Below the pieces are notes generated by a model. That model made no database searches and was not told where the DNA came from. It saw nothing but the letters and a program-made list of their open reading frames with translations. The position numbers and the translations under genes are program-made. Below, in pieces: positions 20,411-31,322 of a stretch of 64,000 bases of DNA; within the stretch, counting starts at the first letter, position 1; each line of letters opens with the position of its first letter. The DNA lies in the NCBI RefSeq assembly GCF_000280495.2, contig NZ_CP018016.1:186001-250000 (forward strand), in the 5' to 3' direction. This DNA is from Kosakonia radicincitans DSM 16656 (GTDB lineage: Bacteria > Pseudomonadota > Gammaproteobacteria > Enterobacterales > Enterobacteriaceae).

Positions 20411-23400
20411 GTCTTCTCTGTTTCTCACTTGGCCTCGCGCTGGCGCCAGCCGCGCGCGCGGCGGATACCGCCGCGCAGCAACAGTTGCTGGATCAGGTGC
20501 GCCTGGGGGAAACAACCAAACGCGAAGATTTAGTTCGTCAGTCGCTCTATCGCCTTGAACTGATCGATCCGAACAACCCGGAGGTGATTGCCGCCCGTTT
20601 CCGCTATTTGCTGCGCCAGGGCGACAATGCAGGCGCGCAGCAGCAGCTCGATCGGATGAAGCAACTGGCACCGGAATCCGCGGCTTACCAGTCCTCTCTG
20701 CTTGCGATGTCGCTCTCCACGGCGGAGGGGCGTCAGGCGTTGCAGCAGGCGCGTTTGCAGGCCACCACCGGGCATACGCAGGAGGCAATTGCCGCCTACG
20801 ATGCGCTGTTTAAAGGTCATACGCCGGATGGCGATTTGGCGGTCGAGTACTGGGTACTGGTGTCGAAAGTCCCGGCGCGCCGTGCGGAAGCCGTGAATCA
20901 GTTGAAACGGCTGAACGCCCGTTATCCCGGCAACGATCAGTTGCAAAACTCGCTGGCACAGTTGCTGTTTGCCGATGGTCGTGACGCGGAAGGCTATGCT
21001 GTGCTGGAGCAGATGGCGAAATCGAGTAATGGACGCAATGCTGCTGCCACACTCTGGTATCAGCAACTTCAGAACATGCCGGTCAGTGATGCCAGCGTGA
21101 AAGCGTTGCAGCATTTTCTGACGATCTTCAGTACGGGCGATGCCGTTGACAGCGCCCGTACGCTGCTGGCTACGCAGCAAAAACAGATGGCCGATCCGGC
21201 GTTTCGCGCTCGCGCCACGGGCCTTGCGGCAGTGGATGCCGGTAAAGGTGCGCAGGCGGTGGGGGAATTGCAGCAAGCGGTTAACGCTAACCATAACGAC
21301 AGCGAAGCCGTGGGCGCGCTGGGGCAGGCATATTCTCAGCGGGGCGATCGCGCCCGTGCGGTCACGCAGTTTGAGAAAGCCATCGCCATGGATCCAACGA
21401 GCGGCAGCCGCAGCAAATGGGAAAGTTTGCTGAAAGTGAACCGCTACTGGCTGCTGATCCAGCAGGGTGATGCGGCGCTGAAAGCCAATAATCCGGCGCA
21501 GGCCGAGCGGCTTTACCAGCAAGCACGCAGCATTGATAACACCGACAGCTATGCGGTGCTGGGCCTCGGCGATGCGGCGGTGGCGCGCAAGGATAACGCG
21601 GCGGCAGAGGGTTTCTATCGTCAGGCATTGCGCATGGACAGCGGCAACAGCAACGCGGTGCGCGGTCTGGCGAACATTTACCGCGCCCAGTCGCCGGAGA
21701 AAGCCGAACGTTTTATTCAGTCGCTCTCCGCCAGCCAGCGGCGCAGCATTGACGATATTGAACGCGGCATGACCAACGATCGTCTGTCGCAGCAGGCCGA
21801 AGCGCTGGAAAACCAGGGTCAATGGGCGCAGGCAGCGGAGTTGCAACGTAAACGGCTGGCACTCTCGCCCGGCGACGTCTGGATAACTTATCGACTGGCC
21901 AGTGATTTACGCCAGTCCGGAAGGCGTGGCGAAGCCGATTCGCTGATGAGCCAGCTGGCTGTGCAAAAGCCGGACGATCCGGAGCAGGTCTTTGCTTACG
22001 GGCTCTATCTGTCGGGCAACAATCAGGAATTGGCGGCGCTGAACCATCTCAACGGGCTACCGAAAGCAAAATGGAACAGCAATATTCAGGAGCTGGCCGA
22101 CCGGCTGCAAGCCAACCAGTTACTGGAGAAGGCGAACAGGCTACGGGACAACGGCGACGAAGTGCAGGCGATTGCCTTCTTAAACCAGCAACCCGCTTCC
22201 ACGCGTATTGATTCAACACTGGCTGACTGGGCGCAGCAGCGCGGTGACTTCAGCGCGGCGCGGCAATATTACCAGCGCGTACTTGACCGTGAACCGGCCA
22301 ATGAGGACGCATTACTTGGCCTTGCGGAAGTGTATACCGCAGAAGGCAATAAGATGGCGGCGCGCGATCAACTGGCAAAACTGCCTGCGCCGACAGCGGC
22401 GCAGCCGCGTTCCATCAATACCCAGCGGCGGATTGCGCTGATGCAGGCGTCGCTTGGTGATAGCGCCAGCGCGCAGCAGGCTTTCAGTGCGCTTGTACCG
22501 CAGGCTAAATCCCGGCCGCCATCCATGGAGAATGCGCTGGTACTGCGCGATGCCGCTCGTTTCGAAGTGCAAAATGGCGAACCGCAGCAGGCGCTGGAAA
22601 TCTGGAAAGATGCGATGGTTGCCTCCGGTATTACCACCACGCGCCCGGCGGATAACGACAGCTTTACCCAACTGACGCGCAACGATGAAAAAGATGACTG
22701 GCTGAAGCGCGGCGTGCGCAGCGATGCGGCGGATCTTTACCGCCAGCAAGATGTTAACGCCACCCTGCAACATGACTACTGGGGTTCCAGCGGTACGGGC
22801 GGTTATTCTGACCTGAAAGCGCATACCACCATGTTGCAGGTTGATGCGCCGCTATCAGACGGGCGCATGTTTTTCCGTACCGACGTCGTCAATATGGATG
22901 CCGGGAGTTTTGCCACCACCAATGGCACTTACGATCCAACATGGGGGACATGTTCCGCTACACCGTGTAGCGGCAGCACCAGCCAGACCGCGAACGGCGC
23001 GAGCGTTGCCGTCGGTTGGCAAAACCGTACCTGGGCGGCGGATATCGGCACCACGCCGATGGGATTTGATGTGGTCAATGTGGTCGGCGGCGTGAGTTAC
23101 AGCAGCGATCTCGGCCCCATTGGTTATACCGTTAACGCGCACCGGCGTCCGATCTCCAGCTCACTGCTGGCCTTTGCCGGGCAGAAAGACCCGAATACCG
23201 GCACCACCTGGGGCGGCGTACGCGCGACCGGCGGCGGGGTCAGCATCAGTTACGATAAAGGTGAAGCTAACGGCGTCTGGTCGAGCCTGAACGCCGACAC
23301 TCTCACCGGTAAAAACGTCGAAGATAACTGGCGCGTTCGCTGGATGACCGGTTACTACTACAAGCTGATCAACAAAAACAACGAGCGGTTGACCATTGGC

Positions 23401-23889
23401 GTCAACAATATGTTGTGGCACTACGATAAAGATCTGAGCGGTTATTCGCTCGGCCAGGGCGGTTACTACAGTCCGCAGCAATATCTCTCCTTTGCTTTGC
23501 CGGTCAACTGGCGCAAACGCACGGAAAACTGGTCGTGGGAGCTGGGTGGTTCGGTCTCGTGGTCGCACTCGAAGACCGATTCGATTCTGCGCTATCCGTT
23601 GCAGAACCTGATCCCGGATAACCAGTTCTTCCCGGACGGTACGGCAATGTATGCGGATAAAGATAATTTAGGCGCGGGCAGCAGTTCGAATGGTTTCGGT
23701 TATACCGCAAGGTTGCTGGTGGAGCGGCGCGTCACATCGCACTGGTCAATTGGTGCTGGCATCGATATTCAGCAGGCGAAGGATTACACTCCAAGCCACG
23801 GCATTCTGTTCGTGCGGTATTCAATGGCGGGCTGGCAGGGCGATATGGATATGCCTCCGCAGCCGTTGACGCCGTACGCTGACTGGTAA
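20392..23889 (+). CDS. bcsC: Cellulose synthase outer-membrane subunit BcsC, E. coli-type copy
   Basis: 1165-residue protein with a signal peptide (cleavage near ARA-AD, residue 23), about 19 tetratricopeptide-type repeats spanning most of the first 800 residues, and a C-terminal 16-strand-type barrel whose end, [11 protein letters not shown], matches E. coli. It forms the outer-membrane exit channel for cellulose. The start codon lies inside the bcsZ 3' end. Last gene of bcsR-Q-A-B-Z-C. Confidence 0.95.
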   Translation: MRKFTVSLLCFSLGLALAPAARAADTAAQQQLLDQVRLGETTKREDLVRQSLYRLELIDPNNPEVIAARFRYLLRQGDNAGAQQQLDRMKQLAPESAAYQSSLLAMSLSTAEGRQALQQARLQATTGHTQEAIAAYDALFKGHTPDGDLAVEYWVLVSKVPARRAEAVNQLKRLNARYPGNDQLQNSLAQLLFADGRDAEGYAVLEQMAKSSNGRNAAATLWYQQLQNMPVSDASVKALQHFLTIFSTGDAVDSARTLLATQQKQMADPAFRARATGLAAVDAGKGAQAVGELQQAVNANHNDSEAVGALGQAYSQRGDRARAVTQFEKAIAMDPTSGSRSKWESLLKVNRYWLLIQQGDAALKANNPAQAERLYQQARSIDNTDSYAVLGLGDAAVARKDNAAAEGFYRQALRMDSGNSNAVRGLANIYRAQSPEKAERFIQSLSASQRRSIDDIERGMTNDRLSQQAEALENQGQWAQAAELQRKRLALSPGDVWITYRLASDLRQSGRRGEADSLMSQLAVQKPDDPEQVFAYGLYLSGNNQELAALNHLNGLPKAKWNSNIQELADRLQANQLLEKANRLRDNGDEVQAIAFLNQQPASTRIDSTLADWAQQRGDFSAARQYYQRVLDREPANEDALLGLAEVYTAEGNKMAARDQLAKLPAPTAAQPRSINTQRRIALMQASLGDSASAQQAFSALVPQAKSRPPSMENALVLRDAARFEVQNGEPQQALEIWKDAMVASGITTTRPADNDSFTQLTRNDEKDDWLKRGVRSDAADLYRQQDVNATLQHDYWGSSGTGGYSDLKAHTTMLQVDAPLSDGRMFFRTDVVNMDAGSFATTNGTYDPTWGTCSATPCSGSTSQTANGASVAVGWQNRTWAADIGTTPMGFDVVNVVGGVSYSSDLGPIGYTVNAHRRPISSSLLAFAGQKDPNTGTTWGGVRATGGGVSISYDKGEANGVWSSLNADTLTGKNVEDNWRVRWMTGYYYKLINKNNERLTIGVNNMLWHYDKDLSGYSLGQGGYYSPQQYLSFALPVNWRKRTENWSWELGGSVSWSHSKTDSILRYPLQNLIPDNQFFPDGTAMYADKDNLGAGSSSNGFGYTARLLVERRVTSHWSIGAGIDIQQAKDYTPSHGILFVRYSMAGWQGDMDMPPQPLTPYADW

Positions 23890-24112
23890 TACAAGAACAT
23901 TCCTGGCGGGATACGCGGTAAAGACAGGCTGTCGATACTGCGGTTAACCGCCAGATATTCAAACTGTTATCTTCCTTTTCTGCCGTTGTTTCGCCCGCGA
24001 AAACGATCTATCAGCCCGTTTATCTAACCGCATTGCGATCGAGTATACTCTGGCGTCAGAGTTTACTGTGTTAGCTCTGAACTCATGGCTTTGTGTCTCT
24101 GGAGAAGTAATT

Positions 24113-26119
24113 TTGCGTGTCAGCCGTTCTTTAACCATTAAACAGATGGCCATGGTTGCCTGTGTTTCCATGGTGTTTGTTTTTATTTTCTGCGTTATTT
24201 TGCTGTTTCACTTCTTACAGCAGAATCGCTATAACACGGCTACGCAACTGGAAAGCATTGCCCGCTCTGTGCGTGAACCGCTCTCGGCGGCCATTTTGAA
24301 AGCCGATATCCCCGAAGCGGAAACCATCCTGAAACAGATTAAACCGGCGGGCGTGGTCAGCCGGGCGGATGTGGTGTTGCCGAATCAATTTCAGGCGCTG
24401 CGCGTACGCTTTATTGCGGAACATCCGGTGCCGATCACCATCACCCGCTTTTTCGAATTACCGATCCAGATTACGCTGCCGATTTACTCGCTTGAGCGTC
24501 CGGCGAACCCGCAGCCGCTGGCGTATCTGGTGTTGCAGGCGGATTCCTGGCGCACCTACAAATTTATCCTCAGCACGCTCTCTATGTTAGTAACGACTTA
24601 CTTACTTTTGTCGCTGATGATTACCGTGGCGATTACCTGGTGCATTAACCGGCTGATCGTCCATCCGCTGCGCAAACTCTCTGCCGAACTGAACGCGCTG
24701 TCCGCGCAGGAAAGCATTGGTCACCAGTTAACGCTGCCCGGCCACCACTTTGATGATGAAATCGGCGTTCTGGTGCGCAACTACAACCGCAACCAGCAGA
24801 TGCTGCTGCGCCAGCTTGAAGAGATGAATATCCAGTCTACCCGCTTCCCGGTTTCGGAGCTGCCCAACAAGGCGTTCCTGATGGCGATGCTGGAGCAAAC
24901 CGTGGCCCGGCAAAAGCCGACGGCGCTGATGATTGTCTCCTGCGAAACGCTGCGCGACACCGCCGGTGTGTTGCAGGAATCCCAACGTGAAGCACTGCTG
25001 GTCACGCTGGTTGAGAAGCTGAAATCGGTGCTTTCTCCACACATGATGCTGGCGCAGGTCAGCGGTTATGACTTTGCCATTATTGCCAACGGCGTTCAGG
25101 AACCGTGGCATGCGATGACGTTAGGTAAGCAAGCACTCACTGTCATTAATGAACGTGTTCCACTGAACGGTATTCAATTGCGGCCTAACGCCAATATCGG
25201 CGTGGCAATGTTTTATGGCGATCTGAGCGCCGGGCAGATTTACCATCGCGCCATGTCCGCGGTGACCAGCGCACAGCGTAAAGGGAAAAACCAGATCCAG
25301 TTCTTCGATCCTGAGCAGATGGAGCTGGCGCAGCAGCGGTTAACGCAGGAGAGCGATATCCTCACCGCCCTTGATCAGGGAGAATTTGCGCTCTGGCTTC
25401 AGCCGCAGGTGGCGATCGACAGCGGTGAACTGGTTAGCGCGGAAGCGTTGCTGCGGGTTCGCCAGCCTGATGGGAGCTGGGATTTACCGCAGGGGTTGAT
25501 TGAACGCATTGAATCCTGCGGCCTGATGGTGACCGTTGGTTACTGGGTGCTGGAAGAGGCCTGCCGTCTGCTGGCCGCCTGGCAGTCGCGCGGCATTATG
25601 TTGCCGCTGTCGGTTAATCTCTCGGCAATCCAACTGCTGCATCACGATATGGTACCGGACATGCTGGCGCTGTTGAATCGCTACCGAATCGCCCCGCAGA
25701 CGATGATCCTTGAAGTGACGGAAAGTCGCCATATTGATGACCCGAAAGCCGCCGTGGAGATCCTGCGTCCGCTGCGTAATGCCGGGGTACGCATTGCGCT
25801 GGATGATTTCGGCATGGGCTATGCCGGTCTGAGTCAACTTCATCATATGAAATCACTGCCGGTGGATATGCTGAAGATCGATAAAATGTTTGTTGAAGGT
25901 TTGCCGGAAGACGACAGCATGGTGTCGGCCATCATTCATCTGGCGCGTAGCCTGGAGCTGCACATTATCGCCGAAGGCGTAGAAACGCAGGCGCAGCGGG
26001 AGTGGCTGGTGGCGGCTGGCGTGGAAGTGGCGCAGGGCTTTTTATTTGATCGTGCAACGTCGGCGGATCAGTTTGAACATCGCTACCTTGCCGCTTCGGA
26101 AAGGGTTGAAAAATCCTAA
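24113..26119 (+). CDS. pdeK: Cyclic-di-GMP phosphodiesterase PdeK (YhjK), degenerate GGDEF plus EAL
   Basis: 668-residue membrane protein: N-terminal helix (about 15-35), periplasmic sensor part, a second helix pair (about 150-180), HAMP-like linker, a GGDEF domain and an EAL domain. The GGDEF signature is replaced by SGYDF, so no cyclase activity is expected. The EAL domain keeps AEALLR (EAL), EVTES, DDFGMG, KIDKMF and AEGVE, so phosphodiesterase activity is likely. TTG at 24113 was chosen because GGAGAAG (24101-24107) sits at the right distance and the product then starts [14 protein letters not shown] like the E. coli protein; an upstream in-frame ATG at 24068 has no such support. It follows bcsC as in E. 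coli and presumably tunes cyclic-di-GMP near the synthase. Confidence 0.9.
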   Translation: MRVSRSLTIKQMAMVACVSMVFVFIFCVILLFHFLQQNRYNTATQLESIARSVREPLSAAILKADIPEAETILKQIKPAGVVSRADVVLPNQFQALRVRFIAEHPVPITITRFFELPIQITLPIYSLERPANPQPLAYLVLQADSWRTYKFILSTLSMLVTTYLLLSLMITVAITWCINRLIVHPLRKLSAELNALSAQESIGHQLTLPGHHFDDEIGVLVRNYNRNQQMLLRQLEEMNIQSTRFPVSELPNKAFLMAMLEQTVARQKPTALMIVSCETLRDTAGVLQESQREALLVTLVEKLKSVLSPHMMLAQVSGYDFAIIANGVQEPWHAMTLGKQALTVINERVPLNGIQLRPNANIGVAMFYGDLSAGQIYHRAMSAVTSAQRKGKNQIQFFDPEQMELAQQRLTQESDILTALDQGEFALWLQPQVAIDSGELVSAEALLRVRQPDGSWDLPQGLIERIESCGLMVTVGYWVLEEACRLLAAWQSRGIMLPLSVNLSAIQLLHHDMVPDMLALLNRYRIAPQTMILEVTESRHIDDPKAAVEILRPLRNAGVRIALDDFGMGYAGLSQLHHMKSLPVDMLKIDKMFVEGLPEDDSMVSAIIHLARSLELHIIAEGVETQAQREWLVAAGVEVAQGFLFDRATSADQFEHRYLAASERVEKS

Positions 26120-26261
26120 ATTGTTACGAGGTTGTGCGAGTCAGTTCAAACTTTTAACATTGTTGTTTCTGATTTGATGTAAGTTCATTTCTGTCATGTT
26201 TATCGGGTGTTATTTTTAAACCGCAGGCTTAATGAAAGCCCTAAAAAGCCTGAGGTTTTAA

Positions 26262-27563
<1,302 letters not shown>

Positions 27564-27576
27564 TTTCAGCACTTAA

Positions 27577-27603
27577 GCCAGCAGCCCTTGTCGGACTGCT
27601 GGC
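27577..27603 (+). terminator. Stem-loop after dctA
   Basis: GCCAGCAG / CTGCTGGC, an 8-bp perfect stem 13 bp after the dctA stop. There is no clear T-tract, so intrinsic termination is uncertain. Confidence 0.5.
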
Positions 27604-27780
27604 TCCTGCGCATAATTGACCCCTGTCTCCGTTACCATTCATGATGAGTTTTCGGGAAAATTCGCTTCGTGTTGTGACGTTTTGCGTTTCCTGCGGTCTA
27701 AAAGCGAAGTGTTTTTATCTCTCTTTAGCCTCCTTCTGGCGGGCATACTTTTTAACCAGGAATGTTGATTAGGGGTTCAC

Positions 27781-29274
27781 ATGCAGGGCACAAAAATTCG
27801 ACTGTTAACGGGCGGTTTGCTGATGCTGGCAGCTGTCGGTTATGTGCAGGCAGATGCGCTCCAGCCCGACCCGGCCTGGCAACAGGGGACACTGGCGAAC
27901 GGTTTTCAGTGGCAGGTATTGGCCACGCCGCAGCGTCCCAGCGATCGCATTGAAATTCGCCTGTCTATTGATACCGGTTCGCTCGCCGAAAGTACGCAGC
28001 AGAGCGGCTACACCCATTTTATTCCCCGCGTCGCACTGACCCACAGCGGTAGTCTTGAACCGGCGCAGGTTCGTTCGCTGTGGCAACAAGGGATCGACCC
28101 TAAACGCCCGCTGCCGCCGGCGCTGGTCTCCTATGAATACACGCAGTACAACCTGAGCCTGCCGAATAACCGCACGGACCTGCTGAAAGAAGCGCTGGTC
28201 TATCTGGCGGATGCGACGGGCAAACTCACCATTACGCCTGCCACCATCAGTCACGCGCTCGCCAGTAACGATATGGTGGCAACCTGGCCTGCGGATACCA
28301 AAGATAGCTGGTGGCGCTACCGTCTGAAGGGTTCGTCGCTGCTGGGACACGATCCCGCCGAAACGCTGAAAGAGCCGATTGATGCGGCACAGCTGAAAGC
28401 GTACTACGAAAAATGGTACACGCCGGACGCGATGACGCTGGTAGTGGTCGGCAATGTGGACAGCCGCGCGGTGGCCGAGCAAATTAGCAAAACCTTCGGC
28501 GAGCTGAAAGGTAAACGCCAGACGCCAACGCCGGTGGCCACACTTTCTCCGCTGCCGCGCCAGGCGGTCAGCCTGATGAGCGAGTCGGTGACCCAGGATC
28601 GATTGTCGATTATGTGGGATTCCGCCTGGCAGCCAATCCGCGAATCCGCAGCGCTGGAACGCTACTGGCGTGCAGATTTGGCGCGCGAAGCGCTGTTCTG
28701 GCATATCCAGCAGAACCTGACGAAAAATAACGCCAAAGAGATCGGCTTGGGCTTTGATTGCCGCGTGCTGTTCCAGCGCGCGCAGTGCGCCATTAATGTC
28801 GATACGCCAAACGACAAGCTCAGCGCCAATGTCGGTGTGATCGCGCGTGAACTGGCGAAAGTCCGTGAAAAAGGTCTGCCGGAAGAGGAGTTTAAGGCGC
28901 TGATTGCGCAGAAAAACCTTGAACTGCAAAAGCTTTTCGCGACCTACGCCCGCGCCGATACCGATATTTTGATCGGCCAGCGGCTGCGCTCGTGGCAGAA
29001 CCAGGTGGTGGATATCGCGCCGGAGCAGTACCAAAAGCTGCGTCAGAGCTTCTTAAATGGCCTTACGCCGGAGATGCTGAATCAGGATTTGCATCAGCAG
29101 TTGTCGCAGGATATGGCGTTGATTCTGATGCAGCCGAAAGGCGAGCCGGAATACAACATGAAAGAGTTGCAGGCAACGTGGGATGACGTGATGCGTCCGG
29201 CAGGTTCCGCAGCAGCGCCTGCAGCGGGTGACGACGGGCATACCGATGTGTCGGATATCCCGCCGCAGCAGTAA
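27781..29274 (+). CDS. yhjJ: M16-family peptidase-like protein YhjJ (zinc motif lost)
   Basis: 497-residue exported protein of the pitrilysin/insulinase M16 fold, with a signal peptide (residues 1-22, ending VQA). The N-terminal M16 domain should carry HxxEH, but the corresponding region reads GYTHFIPRVALTHSGS, with no such motif, so it is unlikely to be a working metalloprotease; E. coli YhjJ is the same. The inactive C-terminal M16 domain is also present (about 200-400), and the tail is Ala/Pro rich. Function unknown. It converges with kdgK. Confidence 0.9.
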   Translation: MQGTKIRLLTGGLLMLAAVGYVQADALQPDPAWQQGTLANGFQWQVLATPQRPSDRIEIRLSIDTGSLAESTQQSGYTHFIPRVALTHSGSLEPAQVRSLWQQGIDPKRPLPPALVSYEYTQYNLSLPNNRTDLLKEALVYLADATGKLTITPATISHALASNDMVATWPADTKDSWWRYRLKGSSLLGHDPAETLKEPIDAAQLKAYYEKWYTPDAMTLVVVGNVDSRAVAEQISKTFGELKGKRQTPTPVATLSPLPRQAVSLMSESVTQDRLSIMWDSAWQPIRESAALERYWRADLAREALFWHIQQNLTKNNAKEIGLGFDCRVLFQRAQCAINVDTPNDKLSANVGVIARELAKVREKGLPEEEFKALIAQKNLELQKLFATYARADTDILIGQRLRSWQNQVVDIAPEQYQKLRQSFLNGLTPEMLNQDLHQQLSQDMALILMQPKGEPEYNMKELQATWDDVMRPAGSAAAPAAGDDGHTDVSDIPPQQ

Positions 29275-29279
29275 TGTGT

Positions 29280-29311
29280 GCCCTCTCTCTTCCGCAAGGT
29301 TGAGAGGGGGC
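29280..29311. terminator. Hairpin between convergent yhjJ and kdgK
   Basis: GCCCTCTC pairs with GAGAGGGGGC across a 14-base loop. Same CCCTCTC/GAGAGGG type as those at 9691 and 33385, and also between convergent genes. Confidence 0.5.
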
Positions 29312-29318
29312 AGAAGCT

Positions 29319-30254
29319 TTACTCTGACTTTGGCATTGCTTCGCGCGGAATAATCGCCCCGCGATACTGAATGACCGTACTGGCCGTTAAGTGACCACGT
29401 TTTGCCGCTGCCGTGGCATCGCCGCCGGTCAGGCGTACGGCCAGGTAGCCCGCGCTGAAGGAGTCACCTGCCGCCGTTGTATCGATCACTTTCTCTTTCG
29501 GCAGTTTCACGGCCGGCACTTCAACCAGCGCTTCACCGGCAATCGCCACCAGGCAAGAGTCTGCGCCGCGCTTAATCACCACTTCTTTTACGCCTGCGCG
29601 CTGCGTGCGTTCGATAACCTCTTCGACCGGTTTTTCGCCCCACAACAGATCTTCATCGTCCAGCGTCAGGAACGCGATGTCGGTGCAGGCCAGCATTTGC
29701 TGATAGACCTGGCGCGTCTCTTCTTTGCTGGCCCACAGGCGCGGACGGTAGTTGTTATCAAAAATGACTTTGCCGCCGTTGGCGCGGCAGGTTTGCAGCA
29801 GAGACAGCAGCTTGTTGCGGCTGGCCGGGCTTAAAATCGCCAGGCTGATACCGCTCAGATAGAGATAGTCGAATGACGCCAGTTCTTCGCAGATTGCCGC
29901 AGACTGCTCGCTCTCCAGCCAGAATTTCGCCGCTGCTTCGTTGCGCCAGTAATAGAACGTGCGCTCGCCAGTGCTGTCGGTTTCGATGTAGTACAGGCCC
30001 GGCAGGCGGTTTTCCATGCGCTGCGTCAGACGGGTATCGACATCTTCGCTCTGCCAGGCGTCGAGCATCTGCTGGCTGAAATTGTCGGCGCCAAGTGCCG
30101 TAACGTAGTGCACAGAAAGCGCTGACGGATTGACCTGGCGGGCGATATAAACGGAGGTGTTAAGGGTATCGCCACCAAAGCCACGATTAACTTCTGCGCC
30201 TTTTTGTGACAATTCGATCATGCATTCGCCGATAACGGCAATTTTCCTGGACAT
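29319..30254 (-). CDS. kdgK: 2-dehydro-3-deoxygluconokinase KdgK
   Basis: 311-residue PfkB/ribokinase-family kinase that phosphorylates 2-keto-3-deoxygluconate to KDPG for cleavage in the Entner-Doudoroff branch, serving hexuronate and pectin breakdown. The N-terminal GECMIELS and FGGDTLN segments form the substrate site, and DTTAAGDSFSAGYL contains the catalytic Asp and anion hole. Near identical in length and sequence to E. coli KdgK (309 residues). A likely KdgR operator lies upstream. Confidence 0.97.
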   Translation of the reverse strand: MSRKIAVIGECMIELSQKGAEVNRGFGGDTLNTSVYIARQVNPSALSVHYVTALGADNFSQQMLDAWQSEDVDTRLTQRMENRLPGLYYIETDSTGERTFYYWRNEAAAKFWLESEQSAAICEELASFDYLYLSGISLAILSPASRNKLLSLLQTCRANGGKVIFDNNYRPRLWASKEETRQVYQQMLACTDIAFLTLDDEDLLWGEKPVEEVIERTQRAGVKEVVIKRGADSCLVAIAGEALVEVPAVKLPKEKVIDTTAAGDSFSAGYLAVRLTGGDATAAAKRGHLTASTVIQYRGAIIPREAMPKSE

Positions 30255-30319
30255 AGTCGTGAACCTGGATCAGATAAATTAACAGTAGTGTGCGTTTTGC
30301 GTGAAGCGTGGTCAATCAT

Positions 30320-30338
30320 ATTAAAACAACGTTCCAGT
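30320..30338 (-). promoter_or_regulatory. Putative KdgR operator upstream of kdgK
   Basis: On the minus strand ACTGGAACGTTGTTTTAAT matches the KdgR consensus AATRAAACNNTGTTTNAY at nearly all fixed positions, about 65 bp before the kdgK start. KdgR is the established repressor of kdgK in E. coli and pectinolytic relatives. Confidence 0.5.
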
Positions 30339-30411
30339 ATTTTTTTGAGCTAAACCCTGTTCTGCGCAGATTCCTGCATCCTGGTTTTTAATTTTGCCGA
30401 AAAGCAGGACA

Positions 30412-30438
30412 TAAAGTTCTTAGTCGTAGCGCCGATAA
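30412..30438 (+). promoter_or_regulatory. Sigma-28 (FliA) flagellar class 3 promoter of pdeH
   Basis: TAAA at 30412-30415, exactly 15 bp spacer, then GCCGATAA at 30431-30438: a perfect match to the FliA consensus TAAA-N15-GCCGATAA. It lies about 50 bp before pdeH, which is a known FliA-dependent gene in E. coli and Salmonella. Confidence 0.9.
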
Positions 30439-30486
30439 CCCTTTGACGAGTTGTTCCAGCTCATCCCCATCGACAGGACACCAGAC

Positions 30487-31257
30487 ATGAAGTTAAAGCA
30501 GGTCATCCAGCGGCTAAACATTCCTGAAGCGAGCATTGAAAGCCTTGAGGAGCGTCGCTATTGGCTGCAATGCGAACGTGCTTATACTTATCAACCCATC
30601 TATAAAACCGATGGTCGTCTGATGGCTGTTGAAGTATTGACCATTGTGACGCATCCGTCACAGCCGGATCAGCGAATTGCCCCCGATCGTTATTTCAGCC
30701 AAATCCCCGTGCGCCTGCGCGTAGAAGTGGTACATGAGCAGGTCGAATTGCTGGCAGAACAGCGCACTTTCTTCGCTGATAACGATGTGCTGGCTTCGGT
30801 CAATGTCGATGGCCCGACGCTGCTGGCGATGCGCGAGAATACGCGACTGATGGCGCTGGTCGAGTCGCTGCCGTGGATCCGTTTTGAACTGGTGGAGCAC
30901 ATTCGTTTACCGCAGGATTCTACCTTTGCGTCGATCAGCGAAATTGGCCCGCTGTGGCTGGATGATTTCGGCACCGGAATGGCGAATTTCTCGGCGCTGA
31001 GCGAAGTGCGTTACGACTACATCAAAGTGGCGCGCGACCTGTTTATCATGCTGCGTAAAACTCCGGAAGGGCAAAACCTGTTCACCATGCTGTTGCAGTT
31101 GATGAACCGCTACTGTCAGGGCGTTATCGTTGAAGGGGTTGAAACCCTTGAAGAGTGGCGCGATGTGCAGGAGTCTCCGGCTTTTGCGGCGCAGGGCTAT
31201 TTTCTGTCGCGTCCGGTTCCTCTGGCCCGACTTGAACATGTGATACTCGATTTGTAA
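30487..31257 (+). CDS. pdeH: Cyclic-di-GMP phosphodiesterase PdeH (YhjH)
   Basis: 256-residue cytosolic single-domain EAL phosphodiesterase that keeps cyclic-di-GMP low in motile cells, so YcgR does not brake the flagellum and cellulose and curli stay off. The EAL position reads EVL (MAVEVLTIV), similar to the ELL of E. coli YhjH, which is active. Other active-site motifs are NVDGP, ELVEHIRLP, DDFGTGMANF and VEGVE. ATG at 30487 gives MKLKQVIQRLN, matching E. coli; the more upstream in-frame start at 30451 lies too close to the promoter. Transcribed from a sigma-28 promoter. Confidence 0.95.
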   Translation: MKLKQVIQRLNIPEASIESLEERRYWLQCERAYTYQPIYKTDGRLMAVEVLTIVTHPSQPDQRIAPDRYFSQIPVRLRVEVVHEQVELLAEQRTFFADNDVLASVNVDGPTLLAMRENTRLMALVESLPWIRFELVEHIRLPQDSTFASISEIGPLWLDDFGTGMANFSALSEVRYDYIKVARDLFIMLRKTPEGQNLFTMLLQLMNRYCQGVIVEGVETLEEWRDVQESPAFAAQGYFLSRPVPLARLEHVILDL

Positions 31258-31322
31258 TTCCGCCCTTTCAGTGAGCCTAAACTATCTTTATGAGAGGTAA
31301 GGCTTAAGAGGAAAGGGAAACA

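Noticed and set aside
26224..26252. Terminator between pdeK and dctA (AGGCTT ... AAGCCT)
   Set aside because: The loop is long and the T-run is poor, so it is only a possible leader fold.
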